This document shows, one piece after another, positions 16,507 to 24,354 of a stretch of DNA of 64,000 nt. This DNA comes from JBPOFM01 sp051252455. GTDB taxonomy: Bacteria > Bacteroidota > Bacteroidia > Flavobacteriales > Flavobacteriaceae. The stretch covers positions 310,001 to 374,000 of the forward strand of contig JBPOFM010000002.1 in the NCBI GenBank assembly GCA_051252455.1, written 5' to 3'. Numbering within the stretch: the first letter of the stretch is position 1; the number at the start of each line of letters is the position of its first letter. A model generated the notes under the pieces. The model was not told the origin of the DNA. It saw only the letters and a list, made by a program, of their open reading frames with translations, and made no database searches. Made by a program: the position numbers and the translations under genes.

Positions 16507-18858
16507 ATGAGGCCAGAGGAATTAAATGCATTGAAAAGTAATAAGTCAGATCAAGGAGAACTTATAAAACAGGAGTTTTATAAATATTTGAGGTATTGGG
16601 TTTGGTTTGCCATTGGTATAGCAGTTGCATTTTTAATAGGTTTTTTATATTTGAGATATACGCCTCGTATTTATAAGAGTAACGCAAAAATCCAAATTCT
16701 TAACAAACAAAAAGGATTGGAATTACCATCTTCAGCATTTGTATTCAATAGATCAAACATCAACTTGGAAAATGAAGTTGAGATTTTACGCTCCTATCGA
16801 ATTATCGAGCAGGTCGTAAAGAACATGAACCTTACAATGGAGTTTTATGAAGAAGGGAACATTAGGACGACCGAAATCGACCGTTTTCCTTTCTTGATCA
16901 AAAAAAATATCGGAAACGATAGCATACAGAAGGGCCAAGTTTTCAAGATCGAAGTAAAAGAATCGAACTTTGAGGTTTATAAATCTGGGTCTGACAAACC
17001 TGTCGTGATTACAGACTTCAACTCTTATGCCGTTCGGCATAATCTACCTTTTGAAATCCAGGCTTCAAATAAATCGGGGATAAAGGAGAATATCGGTAAA
17101 ACCTACATTCTTAAACTAATACCTGTAACTTCCGCCACGACAAAGTTGAAAAGCAGAATAGATATCAGTTTGGTTGGAAAGGGAAGTGATTTGCTTCAAA
17201 TTAGCCACACAAGTGAGAGTAAACAAAAATCTGAACGTATTTTAAATGAGTTGGTGGCAGTTTTCAATCAAGACGGAATTATAGATAGACAGGATGTTTC
17301 AAAGCGAACAATTGATTTTATAGATGAACGGTTCGTGTATCTTGCCCAAGAATTGGATTCGATAGAGACTGAAAAGAAGGTTTTTAAACAATCTAATGAT
17401 ATTATTAATATTGAATCTGATGCCCAAATGGGTTTAAGCTTAAGAGCGCAATCGGATCAAAATGTTTTCAACATAGAAAATCAAATTCTTCTATCTGAAA
17501 TGCTCATGGGATCATTGAATTCTGAAAATGATAAATCAAAGTTATTACCTGCCAATATAGGTATTGAAAACACAAATGTTAATAGCTTCTTAGAACAGTA
17601 CAACACTTTGCTTCTGGAACGGGATCGATTACTTGTTAGTGGAGGAGAGAATAACCCAAAAGTTCAAATTATTAATTCTAAACTTGACGATCTAAAGAAC
17701 AATCTGAATGCGTCGCTAACATCTTCAAAATTACAGCTTGAAGCAACAAAAAAGCAATTATCGGGAAGAAAAAGCCGATTTGTTTCGGAGGTTTCCATGT
17801 TGCCTGGAAAGGAGAAGTTGCTTAATTCTATCGAGAGGCAAAGAGTTATTAAGGAAACATTATATTTATTTTTATTGCAGAAACGCGAAGAAGCTGCCAT
17901 AAACTTGGCAATTACAGAACCATCAATAAAGGTGGTTGAATATGCATTATCTGGAGGTAACCCAATATCACCAAATTCAGGCAGTATATATCTTTTTGCT
18001 TTGGTTGGTGGGATTTTAGTTCCATTTATTTTTTTATATGCAACTATTCTATTGGATACAAAAATCAAAAGCAAAAATGATATCGAAATAAAAGTACCGA
18101 ATGTACCTGTATTGGCCGAATTACCGAGAATAAAGGATAAAGATCTGGTGTTTAGAGATCCAACGGATAGAACGGTACAGGCAGAAGCATTCCGTATTTT
18201 AAGTTCGAATGTCAACTATATTCTATCGGTTAAATCTCCCAATAGAGGAAAAGTCATTTATTGTACATCTACCATTAAAGGTGAAGGTAAAACTTATGTA
18301 GGTCTAAATTTATCTTTGGCACTGGCAAGTCTTAATAAAAAAGTGTTATTGATAGGTGCCGATTTAAGAAATCCGCAAATCCATAACTATACCGAACATG
18401 ATAAGGATGAACCAGGTTTGTCCAATTATTTGCATGAGAGCGATTTTAATTGGAGACTGGCATTGATTAATGGATTTGAAAAGTATCCAAAACATTATAC
18501 ATTGCTATCCGGAAGTATTCCACCCAACCCAACACAGTTATTGACGAATGGGCGTTTTGAGTCGCTTCTAAATGAAGCTAAAGAAGAATTTGATTATATC
18601 GTAGTAGATACAGCTCCTACGATTTTAGTGACCGATACAATGCTGATATCGCAATGGGCGGACGCAACTTTATATTTGGTACGTGCAGAATATACGGAAA
18701 AGAATCTATTGGATTTTTCTAAAAACCTACATGAAACAGGACGATTAAAAAATATGGCCTATGTAATCAACGGGGTTGGTGCAAGTAGGTCTTACGGGTA
18801 TACTTATAATTATGGTTATAGTTATGGCTATGGAGCGGATAACAAAATGAGAGGTTAA
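16507..18858 (+). CDS. wzc: Wzc-like polysaccharide co-polymerase and tyrosine autokinase
   Basis: 783 residues. Residues about 30-50 are the first membrane helix, followed by a long periplasmic Wzz-type domain with predicted coiled coil (about 250-470) and a second membrane helix near 495-515. The cytoplasmic BY-kinase domain has the Walker A motif KGEGKT near residue 592, the Walker A' motif LLIGADLRNPQ and the Walker B motif YIVVDTAP. The tail ends in a cluster of seven tyrosines alternating with Gly/Thr/Asn/Ser, the usual autophosphorylation sites. The protein controls chain length and export together with Wza. No separate Wzb-type phosphatase is visible in the window. Confidence 0.94.
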   Translation: MRPEELNALKSNKSDQGELIKQEFYKYLRYWVWFAIGIAVAFLIGFLYLRYTPRIYKSNAKIQILNKQKGLELPSSAFVFNRSNINLENEVEILRSYRIIEQVVKNMNLTMEFYEEGNIRTTEIDRFPFLIKKNIGNDSIQKGQVFKIEVKESNFEVYKSGSDKPVVITDFNSYAVRHNLPFEIQASNKSGIKENIGKTYILKLIPVTSATTKLKSRIDISLVGKGSDLLQISHTSESKQKSERILNELVAVFNQDGIIDRQDVSKRTIDFIDERFVYLAQELDSIETEKKVFKQSNDIINIESDAQMGLSLRAQSDQNVFNIENQILLSEMLMGSLNSENDKSKLLPANIGIENTNVNSFLEQYNTLLLERDRLLVSGGENNPKVQIINSKLDDLKNNLNASLTSSKLQLEATKKQLSGRKSRFVSEVSMLPGKEKLLNSIERQRVIKETLYLFLLQKREEAAINLAITEPSIKVVEYALSGGNPISPNSGSIYLFALVGGILVPFIFLYATILLDTKIKSKNDIEIKVPNVPVLAELPRIKDKDLVFRDPTDRTVQAEAFRILSSNVNYILSVKSPNRGKVIYCTSTIKGEGKTYVGLNLSLALASLNKKVLLIGADLRNPQIHNYTEHDKDEPGLSNYLHESDFNWRLALINGFEKYPKHYTLLSGSIPPNPTQLLTNGRFESLLNEAKEEFDYIVVDTAPTILVTDTMLISQWADATLYLVRAEYTEKNLLDFSKNLHETGRLKNMAYVINGVGASRSYGYTYNYGYSYGYGADNKMRG

Positions 18859-18874
18859 TATTTAACCTTTAAAA

Positions 18875-18914
18875 AACTTAAAGAGTCTGGCTAATTAACC
18901 AGACTCTTTAAGTT
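18875..18914. terminator. Bidirectional terminator between wzc and rpe
   Basis: A perfect 16-bp inverted repeat, 18875-18890 and 18899-18914, with an 8-base loop. It is flanked by an A run on the left and a T run on the right, so it can stop transcripts from both sides. The right half of the hairpin lies inside the last codons of rpe. Confidence 0.85.
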
Positions 18915-19547
18915 TTCAATCGTATCAATTGGATTCTGACTTCCAAAAACATAACTTCCAGCGACTAACACGTCGGCCCCTGCCTCCATCAAAGCTTTTG
19001 CGTTCTTGTCAGTAACACCACCATCAATTTGAATTTTTGTCGAAGCGCCTTTTGCATTGATGAGTTCTTTCAATTGTCTGACCTTCGAATATGTGTTTTC
19101 GATAAAACTCTGACCTCCAAACCCAGGGTTGACGCTCATAAGACAAACTAAATCGATATTATTTATGGTATCTTCTAATTGATTGATATTCGTATGTGGA
19201 TTTAAGGCAACACCTGTTTGCATGCCTTCAGCTTTTATGGCTTGCAAAGTTCTGTGCAAATGTGTACACGCTTCCAAATGAACTGTGAGATTATTGGTGC
19301 CCAATTCTGCGAAAGTTTTGATATATCTATCAGGATCGACAATCATGAGATGAACATCCACATATTTTTTTGTATATTTTGTAATTGCTTTTAAAACAGG
19401 CATTCCAAATGATATGTTGGGAACGAAAACACCGTCCATAATATCGATATGAAACCAATCGGCTTCACTTTGATTGACCATCTCAATATCACGTTGAAGA
19501 TTGGCGAAATCGGCTGCGAGGATGGAAGGCGCAATTTTTGTAGACAT
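18891..19547 (-). CDS. rpe: Ribulose-phosphate 3-epimerase
   Basis: 218 residues, full length for the family. Signature segments are IAPSILAADFANL at the N-terminus, WFHIDIMDGVFVPNISFG (metal-binding His and catalytic Asp), VHLMIVDPD, SVNPGFGGQSF and IQIDGGVTDKNA with the second catalytic aspartate. It interconverts ribulose-5-phosphate and xylulose-5-phosphate in the pentose phosphate pathway. A -7 box (TATCTTTG on the minus strand, 19571-19564) lies just upstream. The gene end forms half of the terminator shared with wzc. Confidence 0.97.
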   Translation of the reverse strand: MSTKIAPSILAADFANLQRDIEMVNQSEADWFHIDIMDGVFVPNISFGMPVLKAITKYTKKYVDVHLMIVDPDRYIKTFAELGTNNLTVHLEACTHLHRTLQAIKAEGMQTGVALNPHTNINQLEDTINNIDLVCLMSVNPGFGGQSFIENTYSKVRQLKELINAKGASTKIQIDGGVTDKNAKALMEAGADVLVAGSYVFGSQNPIDTIENLKSLVN

Positions 19548-19681
19548 AATTTTTAAGTTTTTGCAAAGATAGGAAATTTAGTCGGCAGTTAACAGTCCAC
19601 AAAATATAACAGGTTTTAATTAAAAAATGGTCTAAAGCCTTTGTTCTGAATAGCTGAAGAATAGACTCTTTATATAAAAAC

Positions 19682-19708
19682 GAACCCTCGGTAATCAGCC
19701 GAGGGTTC
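19682..19708 (-). terminator. Terminator of rpoD
   Basis: A 10-bp perfect stem (GAACCCTCGG with its complement) at 19682-19691 and 19699-19708, with a 7-base loop. On the minus strand it is followed by CGTTTTTAT, a U-rich tail, so it ends rpoD transcripts. Confidence 0.8.
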
Positions 19709-19782
19709 TTTCATCAATCAAAAAACGAACAGTTATGTTGTAACTGTTTGTTGCTATTATTTAGTCGCAATTTTTCAAATTA

Positions 19783-20646
19783 CTATCCTAAATATGTTTT
19801 TAATATTTTACTTCTTGAAGTGTGTTTCAATCTACGAATCGCTTTTTCTTTAATCTGTCTTACACGCTCACGTGTAAGGTCAAAAGTTTCACCAATTTCT
19901 TCCAAAGTCATTGGATGTTGATCACCAAGACCAAAGTACAAACGAATCACGTCTGCTTCACGAGGGGTCAATGTTTCCAACGCTCTTTCAATCTCTGTGC
20001 GCAATGATTCATGCAATAGATCTTTATCTGGGTTTGGAGATTCACCAGAACGTAAAACGTCATATAAATTAGAATCTTCTCCTTCAACTAAAGGTGCATC
20101 CATCGATACGTGACGTCCAGAATTTTTCATGGATTCCTTCACGTCATTGATCGTCATATCCAACTCTTTTGCAATTTCTTCTGCACTTGGTGGACGCTCA
20201 TGACTTTGCTCAAGGAAAGCGAATGTTTTATTGATTTTATTGATTGAGCCAATTTTATTCAGAGGCAAACGAACAATACGAGATTGCTCCGCCAATGCTT
20301 GAAGAATCGATTGACGAATCCACCAAACAGCATACGAAATGAATTTGAAACCACGAGTTTCATCAAAACGTTGTGCAGCCTTAATAAGACCAAGATTTCC
20401 TTCATTGATCAAATCTGGCAAGGTCAAACCTTGATTTTGGTATTGTTTTGCTACCGAAACAACGAATCGTAAATTGGCTTTCGTCAATTTTTCCAAAGCA
20501 CGTTGATCACCAGCTTTAATACGTTGGGCCAATTCTACCTCTTCATCTGCGGTAATAAGGTCAACTTTTCCAATTTCTTGAAGATACTTGTCTAGCGAAG
20601 CCGTTTCCCTGTTGGTAACTTGCTTCGTAATTTTGAGTTGTCTCAT
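19783..20646 (-). CDS. rpoD: Primary RNA polymerase sigma factor (sigma-70, RpoD/SigA)
   Basis: 287 residues, the short form typical of Bacteroidetes that lacks region 1.1. Region 1.2 is near the start (SLDKYLQEIGKVDLI), region 2 has DLINEGNLGLIKAAQRFD and YAVWWIRQSI, region 3 follows, and region 4 ends with LTRERVRQIKEKAIRRLK, the helix-turn-helix that reads the -33 element. In this phylum the factor recognises TTTG and TAnnTTTG boxes, which agrees with the promoters seen elsewhere in the window. It is transcribed alone, with its own terminator downstream. Confidence 0.97.
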   Translation of the reverse strand: MRQLKITKQVTNRETASLDKYLQEIGKVDLITADEEVELAQRIKAGDQRALEKLTKANLRFVVSVAKQYQNQGLTLPDLINEGNLGLIKAAQRFDETRGFKFISYAVWWIRQSILQALAEQSRIVRLPLNKIGSINKINKTFAFLEQSHERPPSAEEIAKELDMTINDVKESMKNSGRHVSMDAPLVEGEDSNLYDVLRSGESPNPDKDLLHESLRTEIERALETLTPREADVIRLYFGLGDQHPMTLEEIGETFDLTRERVRQIKEKAIRRLKHTSRSKILKTYLG

Positions 20647-20735
20647 CTAATTTCCTGTGTTTTTAATGCGAATATTACATTGCATATAGTTATACGTAAA
20701 AAGTCGTATAAAAGTTACAGTAAACTGAAAAAAAA

Positions 20736-21110
20736 TTAAATTTTGATAAGTTTCTTGTCGTTGAGGTTGATGTCATCTAACATTTCATTTGTGAATTTGT
20801 AGTGCCCACGAGTTGTAATGATTTTAAATCGATGCGAATTCATGCTGCTTAAAGTATTCAGAAAAAGCCACTTCGATTTTAAAAGTTTTGGTTGTTCTGA
20901 TTTTAAACTTAATTCAAAATAATGCTTTCTGCCTTCTTTTTCGGCTACGATGTCTGGTGTAATGTTGATATCACTACCTCTTTTGTGATACGATTTAGGT
21001 GTTTCATAACCTTCTGCGTCTGCTTTGATGTTTTCAAAACCAATGTTCTCTAAATAATTTAATGAATTAGTTAGAATGTCCGAATATTTCTCTTTGTCTG
21101 TATAAACCAT
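20736..21110 (-). CDS. Small hypothetical protein with a PD-(D/E)XK nuclease-like pattern
   Basis: 124 residues, no signal peptide or membrane segment. I do not recognise a named family. The centre reads TPDIVAEKEGRK followed by HYFELSLKSE. This gives the spacing D-(x)n-E-x-x-x-K typical of the PD-(D/E)XK restriction-endonuclease fold, which is also used by many non-restriction proteins. Either side of it is a KSYHKRGSD segment and a KIITTRGH segment. It lies between rpoD and the proline genes, transcribed in the same direction, with an 89-base gap from rpoD. No partner methylase or toxin/antitoxin gene is next to it. A nuclease role is an inference from the motif only. Confidence 0.6.
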   Translation of the reverse strand: MVYTDKEKYSDILTNSLNYLENIGFENIKADAEGYETPKSYHKRGSDINITPDIVAEKEGRKHYFELSLKSEQPKLLKSKWLFLNTLSSMNSHRFKIITTRGHYKFTNEMLDDINLNDKKLIKI

Positions 21111-21195
21111 AACCTATAATTTAACCAAAATGTTGAGAATAGCAAATATTTAACTCTGTTTAACGTTTGTGACCACAATTCGAAATGCAAAAAAA

Positions 21196-21217
21196 CCTCG
21201 TAATCATAATTACGAGG
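21196..21217 (-). terminator. Terminator of the proCBA operon
   Basis: A 9-bp stem (CCTCGTAAT with its complement, 21196-21204 and 21209-21217) and a 4-base loop. On the minus strand it is followed by seven T residues. The stem core is the same as in the pnp terminator at 24302-24334. Confidence 0.82.
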
Positions 21218-21240
21218 GTATCCATTGACTGAATCTTTAC

Positions 21241-22440
21241 TTATTTTCGAATATGTCCATCGCCGAACACATAGTATTTATTTGTTACCAATTGCTTTAG
21301 GCCCAAAGGACCTCTATGATGAAGCTTATCTGTACTTATAGCCAACTCTGCACCTACACCCATTTGCCCGCCGTCTGTAAAACGTGTAGAGGCATTGTGA
21401 TACACAGCGGCATTGTCTACTTGTTCCATAAATTGTGAGGCCTTATTTGGATCTTCCGTCAGAATGACTGAAGAATGCCCTCCAGAATAATGATTTATAT
21501 TAGTAATTGCAGAATCTATGCAATCTGCTTCTCCCAATACTATTTTCATGGCCAAGAATTCTTCATACCAAATTGCATCATTGGAAATAGTTTCAGCATC
21601 AGAAAGAATAGTGCTTACAGGTGTATCTACAACTGTGTCAACTTTTAATTCCTTTAGAAGGGTGTAAAGCTCCTTTAATTTGTCTTCATAGTTGGGAATG
21701 TTTTTGTTGATCAAAACTTTATCCAATGCATTGCAACCAGAAATTTTATCAGTCTTGGCATTCACAATTACTTTGATTGTTTTTTCCCAATCAGCATCTT
21801 CAGCCACATACATAAAGTTGTTACCACGACCACTCACTAAAACAGCACAGCTGGCGTGTTGCTTGACAAAATTGATAAGTCGTTCACCACCTCTTGGTAC
21901 AATTAAATCTATGGGTTCTGGTGGATTTTTTAAAAATTCCTGTGTATCTTCTCGTTTTAAGTTGAGAAGTTTGATCCAATCTGTTGAAAGACCATTTTCC
22001 AGTAAAGCTTCATGCCAGCATTTTTCAAGGATGATATTACTATTTACTGCTTCCTTTCCACCTTTCAATAAAATTTTGTTGTTTGCCTTAAAAGCAAGTA
22101 CGGCAGCTTCGATAGTAACATCTGGTCGAGATTCATAAATAATCATAATCGTTCCGAATGGAGCTGTTTTATTGATGATTTTCAATCCGCTATCTAAAGT
22201 GATATTGGAAATTACCACTCCAACGGGGTTTTCTTGTGCTTTTACTTCTTTGATAGCCTGTATCATTCCACTGATTTTGCCGTCATCAATCACCAAACGG
22301 TCGTAAAGTGCTTGATCATCTTTGCTGAAGGCATCTAGGTCTTTTCTGTTTTCTATAATGATATTATTACGCTCTCTATCTAAAATGGATATCATTGAAA
22401 TGAGAACTTTATCCTTTATATCTGAATTTAATATTTTCAT
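21241..22440 (-). CDS. proA: Gamma-glutamyl phosphate reductase
   Basis: 399 residues from the ATG at 22440, which sits 13 bases after proB ends. An upstream in-frame ATG exists but would run into proB and adds sequence foreign to the family. Signature parts are the RPDVTIEAAVLAFKANNKILLKGGKEA cofactor region (VTIEAA and ILLKGG), VPRGGERLINF, the catalytic cysteine in SGCNALDKVL, and RFTDGGQMGVGAELAIST near the C-terminus. It reduces gamma-glutamyl phosphate to glutamate semialdehyde with NADPH, the second step of proline synthesis. It is last in the proC-proB-proA operon. Confidence 0.96.
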   Translation of the reverse strand: MKILNSDIKDKVLISMISILDRERNNIIIENRKDLDAFSKDDQALYDRLVIDDGKISGMIQAIKEVKAQENPVGVVISNITLDSGLKIINKTAPFGTIMIIYESRPDVTIEAAVLAFKANNKILLKGGKEAVNSNIILEKCWHEALLENGLSTDWIKLLNLKREDTQEFLKNPPEPIDLIVPRGGERLINFVKQHASCAVLVSGRGNNFMYVAEDADWEKTIKVIVNAKTDKISGCNALDKVLINKNIPNYEDKLKELYTLLKELKVDTVVDTPVSTILSDAETISNDAIWYEEFLAMKIVLGEADCIDSAITNINHYSGGHSSVILTEDPNKASQFMEQVDNAAVYHNASTRFTDGGQMGVGAELAISTDKLHHRGPLGLKQLVTNKYYVFGDGHIRK

Positions 22441-22453
22441 GTTTATATTTTTT

Positions 22454-23227
22454 TTAATGAATAAATTTTGTTCCAACATCTTTGTTATTGATAATATCGA
22501 TAATGATATTCGCCACTTTTCCATTGGCGATGTATGTTGGAATATCTTTTTTTGCGGTGTGTTTCGCAATTCTTAATTTGGAGGCCATTCCACCTCGGCC
22601 TTCACCTTCTTTTTTGTTGGATGCCTTCACGAATTTCTCAACATTTGCATCTCCTCTTACTTCATTCAGGATTTTAGAATCGGCATCATCGGGATGACCT
22701 GTGTATAAACCATTCGTATCCGACAAAATAATCAAGCGATCGGCATCCAATAATTCAGCTACCAAACTTGCCAACTCATCGTTGTCTGAAAACATCGACA
22801 TCGTCAAGGACACTGCATCGTCTTCATTTGCAATTGGGATAATACCTTCGGAAAGTAAACCTTCGTAACAATTAATCATATTCTCACGATGTTTTCCAGG
22901 GTCAAAATCTCTTTTAGTGGCTAATACTTGCGCACATCTCATGCCGTAATCGTGAAAAAGATTGTAATATCGACTCATCATACGGGGTTGTCCCACCGAC
23001 GAATATACTTGTCGTCTTATTGATTTTTCCTTTATTTTGGTCTTTCCCAAGATTTCCTTTCCCGCAATTGCGGACCCTGAAGAAACTAGCACCACCATGA
23101 TATCACGCTCATACAAGACCGCGATTTGTCGTACCAGTTCATTTAGGATTGGATTTAAAATTCTGTTGTCTTTATTCGTCAACACATTCGTGCCGACCTT
23201 TACAACCACTCTTTTAATATCACTCAT
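22454..23227 (-). CDS. proB: Glutamate 5-kinase, short form without PUA domain
   Basis: 257 residues, amino-acid kinase fold only. The N-terminal VVVKVGTNVLTN, the VVLVSSGSAIAGKEIL loop, FSDNDELASLVAELLDAD and LSDTNGLYTG segments form the ATP and glutamate sites, and EGRGGMASKLRIAKHT provides the phosphate-binding loop. The usual 100-residue C-terminal PUA domain of enterobacterial ProB is absent, as in many Bacteroidetes. It makes gamma-glutamyl phosphate, the committed and normally proline-inhibited step. Gaps to proC and proA are 19 and 13 bases, so the three genes are one operon. Confidence 0.95.
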   Translation of the reverse strand: MSDIKRVVVKVGTNVLTNKDNRILNPILNELVRQIAVLYERDIMVVLVSSGSAIAGKEILGKTKIKEKSIRRQVYSSVGQPRMMSRYYNLFHDYGMRCAQVLATKRDFDPGKHRENMINCYEGLLSEGIIPIANEDDAVSLTMSMFSDNDELASLVAELLDADRLIILSDTNGLYTGHPDDADSKILNEVRGDANVEKFVKASNKKEGEGRGGMASKLRIAKHTAKKDIPTYIANGKVANIIIDIINNKDVGTKFIH

Positions 23228-23246
23228 AATAGTTATTGGTTCTGTT

Positions 23247-24050
23247 TTATTTTTCTCCTAGTTCAACTGCTCGGTCGAAAGCTGCATAAGCAGCGTCTTG
23301 GATAAGTTGTTTGACATTATTGTCGTCCATGGAATCGATTGCTGCTTGTGTAGTGCCACCTTTGGAGGCCACTCGGTTAATCCAACTTTGTGGGGAGATG
23401 TCCGATTGATTGAATAATTCCACAGCGCCTTCAAAAGTATTGCTGACCAAAACTTTTGAATCATATTCTGAAAAGCCCATTTTTAAGGCCGCTTCCAACA
23501 TCGATTGCATAAAGTAAAATACATAGGCAGGACCGCTACCCGAAATACCTGTAGAGGCATCAATGAACATTTCGGTGTCTACGTGAATAGAAGCACCTGT
23601 TGTATCCAATAAGTTTCTAACGGTTATAAGCTCGATTTTTGAAACTTGTTCTGACTCTGTAAATGAGGTGACACCTTTACCGACCTTTGCAGGTAAATTA
23701 GGCATCGTACGGATCACTTTTGTAATTCCTAAACCTTCTTGAATTGAATTAATCGAAACACCAGCCATAAGCGAAACAAATATCTGTTCGTTATTAATCA
23801 ATGGTTTCATGGTGCTGAATAAATCATCCGTATGGTACGGTTTCACTGCTAAAAAAACCAAATTGGATGTTGGGAGACAGTCCTCCAAATTGTCAAATAC
23901 ATTGAAATGTCCGTCTTCTTTTAAACTTGAAATCTTCTTTGGATCGGTGTCGTACACTCTAATTTTATGCTTGCCTATTAATGAGGATTTTAGCATTCCT
24001 TCAGCATAGGTCAATCCCATGTTTCCCGCTCCAATAACTAATATTTTCAT
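23247..24050 (-). CDS. proC: Pyrroline-5-carboxylate reductase
   Basis: 267 residues. The Rossmann start reads KILVIGAGNMGLTYAEGML. The LVFLAVKPYH segment, the VIRTMPNLPAKVGKGV segment and the C-terminal signature with SGSGPAYVFYF, VASKGGTTQAAI and a final helix are all canonical. It reduces pyrroline-5-carboxylate to proline with NAD(P)H. It is the first gene of proC-proB-proA, so the three biosynthetic enzymes are made together. The gene upstream on the same strand is pnp, separated by a terminator and about 250 bases. Confidence 0.96.
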   Translation of the reverse strand: MKILVIGAGNMGLTYAEGMLKSSLIGKHKIRVYDTDPKKISSLKEDGHFNVFDNLEDCLPTSNLVFLAVKPYHTDDLFSTMKPLINNEQIFVSLMAGVSINSIQEGLGITKVIRTMPNLPAKVGKGVTSFTESEQVSKIELITVRNLLDTTGASIHVDTEMFIDASTGISGSGPAYVFYFMQSMLEAALKMGFSEYDSKVLVSNTFEGAVELFNQSDISPQSWINRVASKGGTTQAAIDSMDDNNVKQLIQDAAYAAFDRAVELGEK

Positions 24051-24301
24051 TGTTGGTTCTGTTTAATGATGTATATATGAATAGATAATTGATGTTATAT
24101 GTGCAAGGACTATGCGAGAAACCTATATTTCAAAACAAATTTTTCGAAATCGTAATGTGAGCGTTCATAAGGAATATTTTTGCGAGTATGACAATTATCA
24201 AGGTAAGTAATTGATATATTGTGATTTCAGAACATAGAATGTGGTGATTGATATGACAAGTTGTCGGAAATTGATGCTGTAGTCATATTGTAATAAATGA
24301 G
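24051..24301. other. Intergenic region upstream of proC
   Basis: About 250 bases between proC and the pnp terminator. I see no open frame of protein-like composition and no convincing promoter pair here. It must contain the start signals for the proline operon, which is read from it on the minus strand. Confidence 0.4.
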
Positions 24302-24334
24302 AAGAGCCTCGTAATCAAATATTACGAGGCTCTT
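24302..24334 (-). terminator. Terminator of pnp
   Basis: A perfect 14-bp stem at 24302-24315 and 24321-24334 with a 5-base loop. The inner nine bases (CCTCGTAAT and complement) are identical to the proCBA terminator. On the minus strand the tail is weakly T-rich (TTCTCATTTATT). Confidence 0.78.
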
Positions 24335-24354
24335 ACTTATAGATTTAAGGAAAA

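Noticed and set aside
22441..22569. Upstream in-frame start for proA
   Set aside because: It would overlap proB and add residues foreign to the family; the ATG at 22440 is 13 bases after proB and starts at the conserved region.
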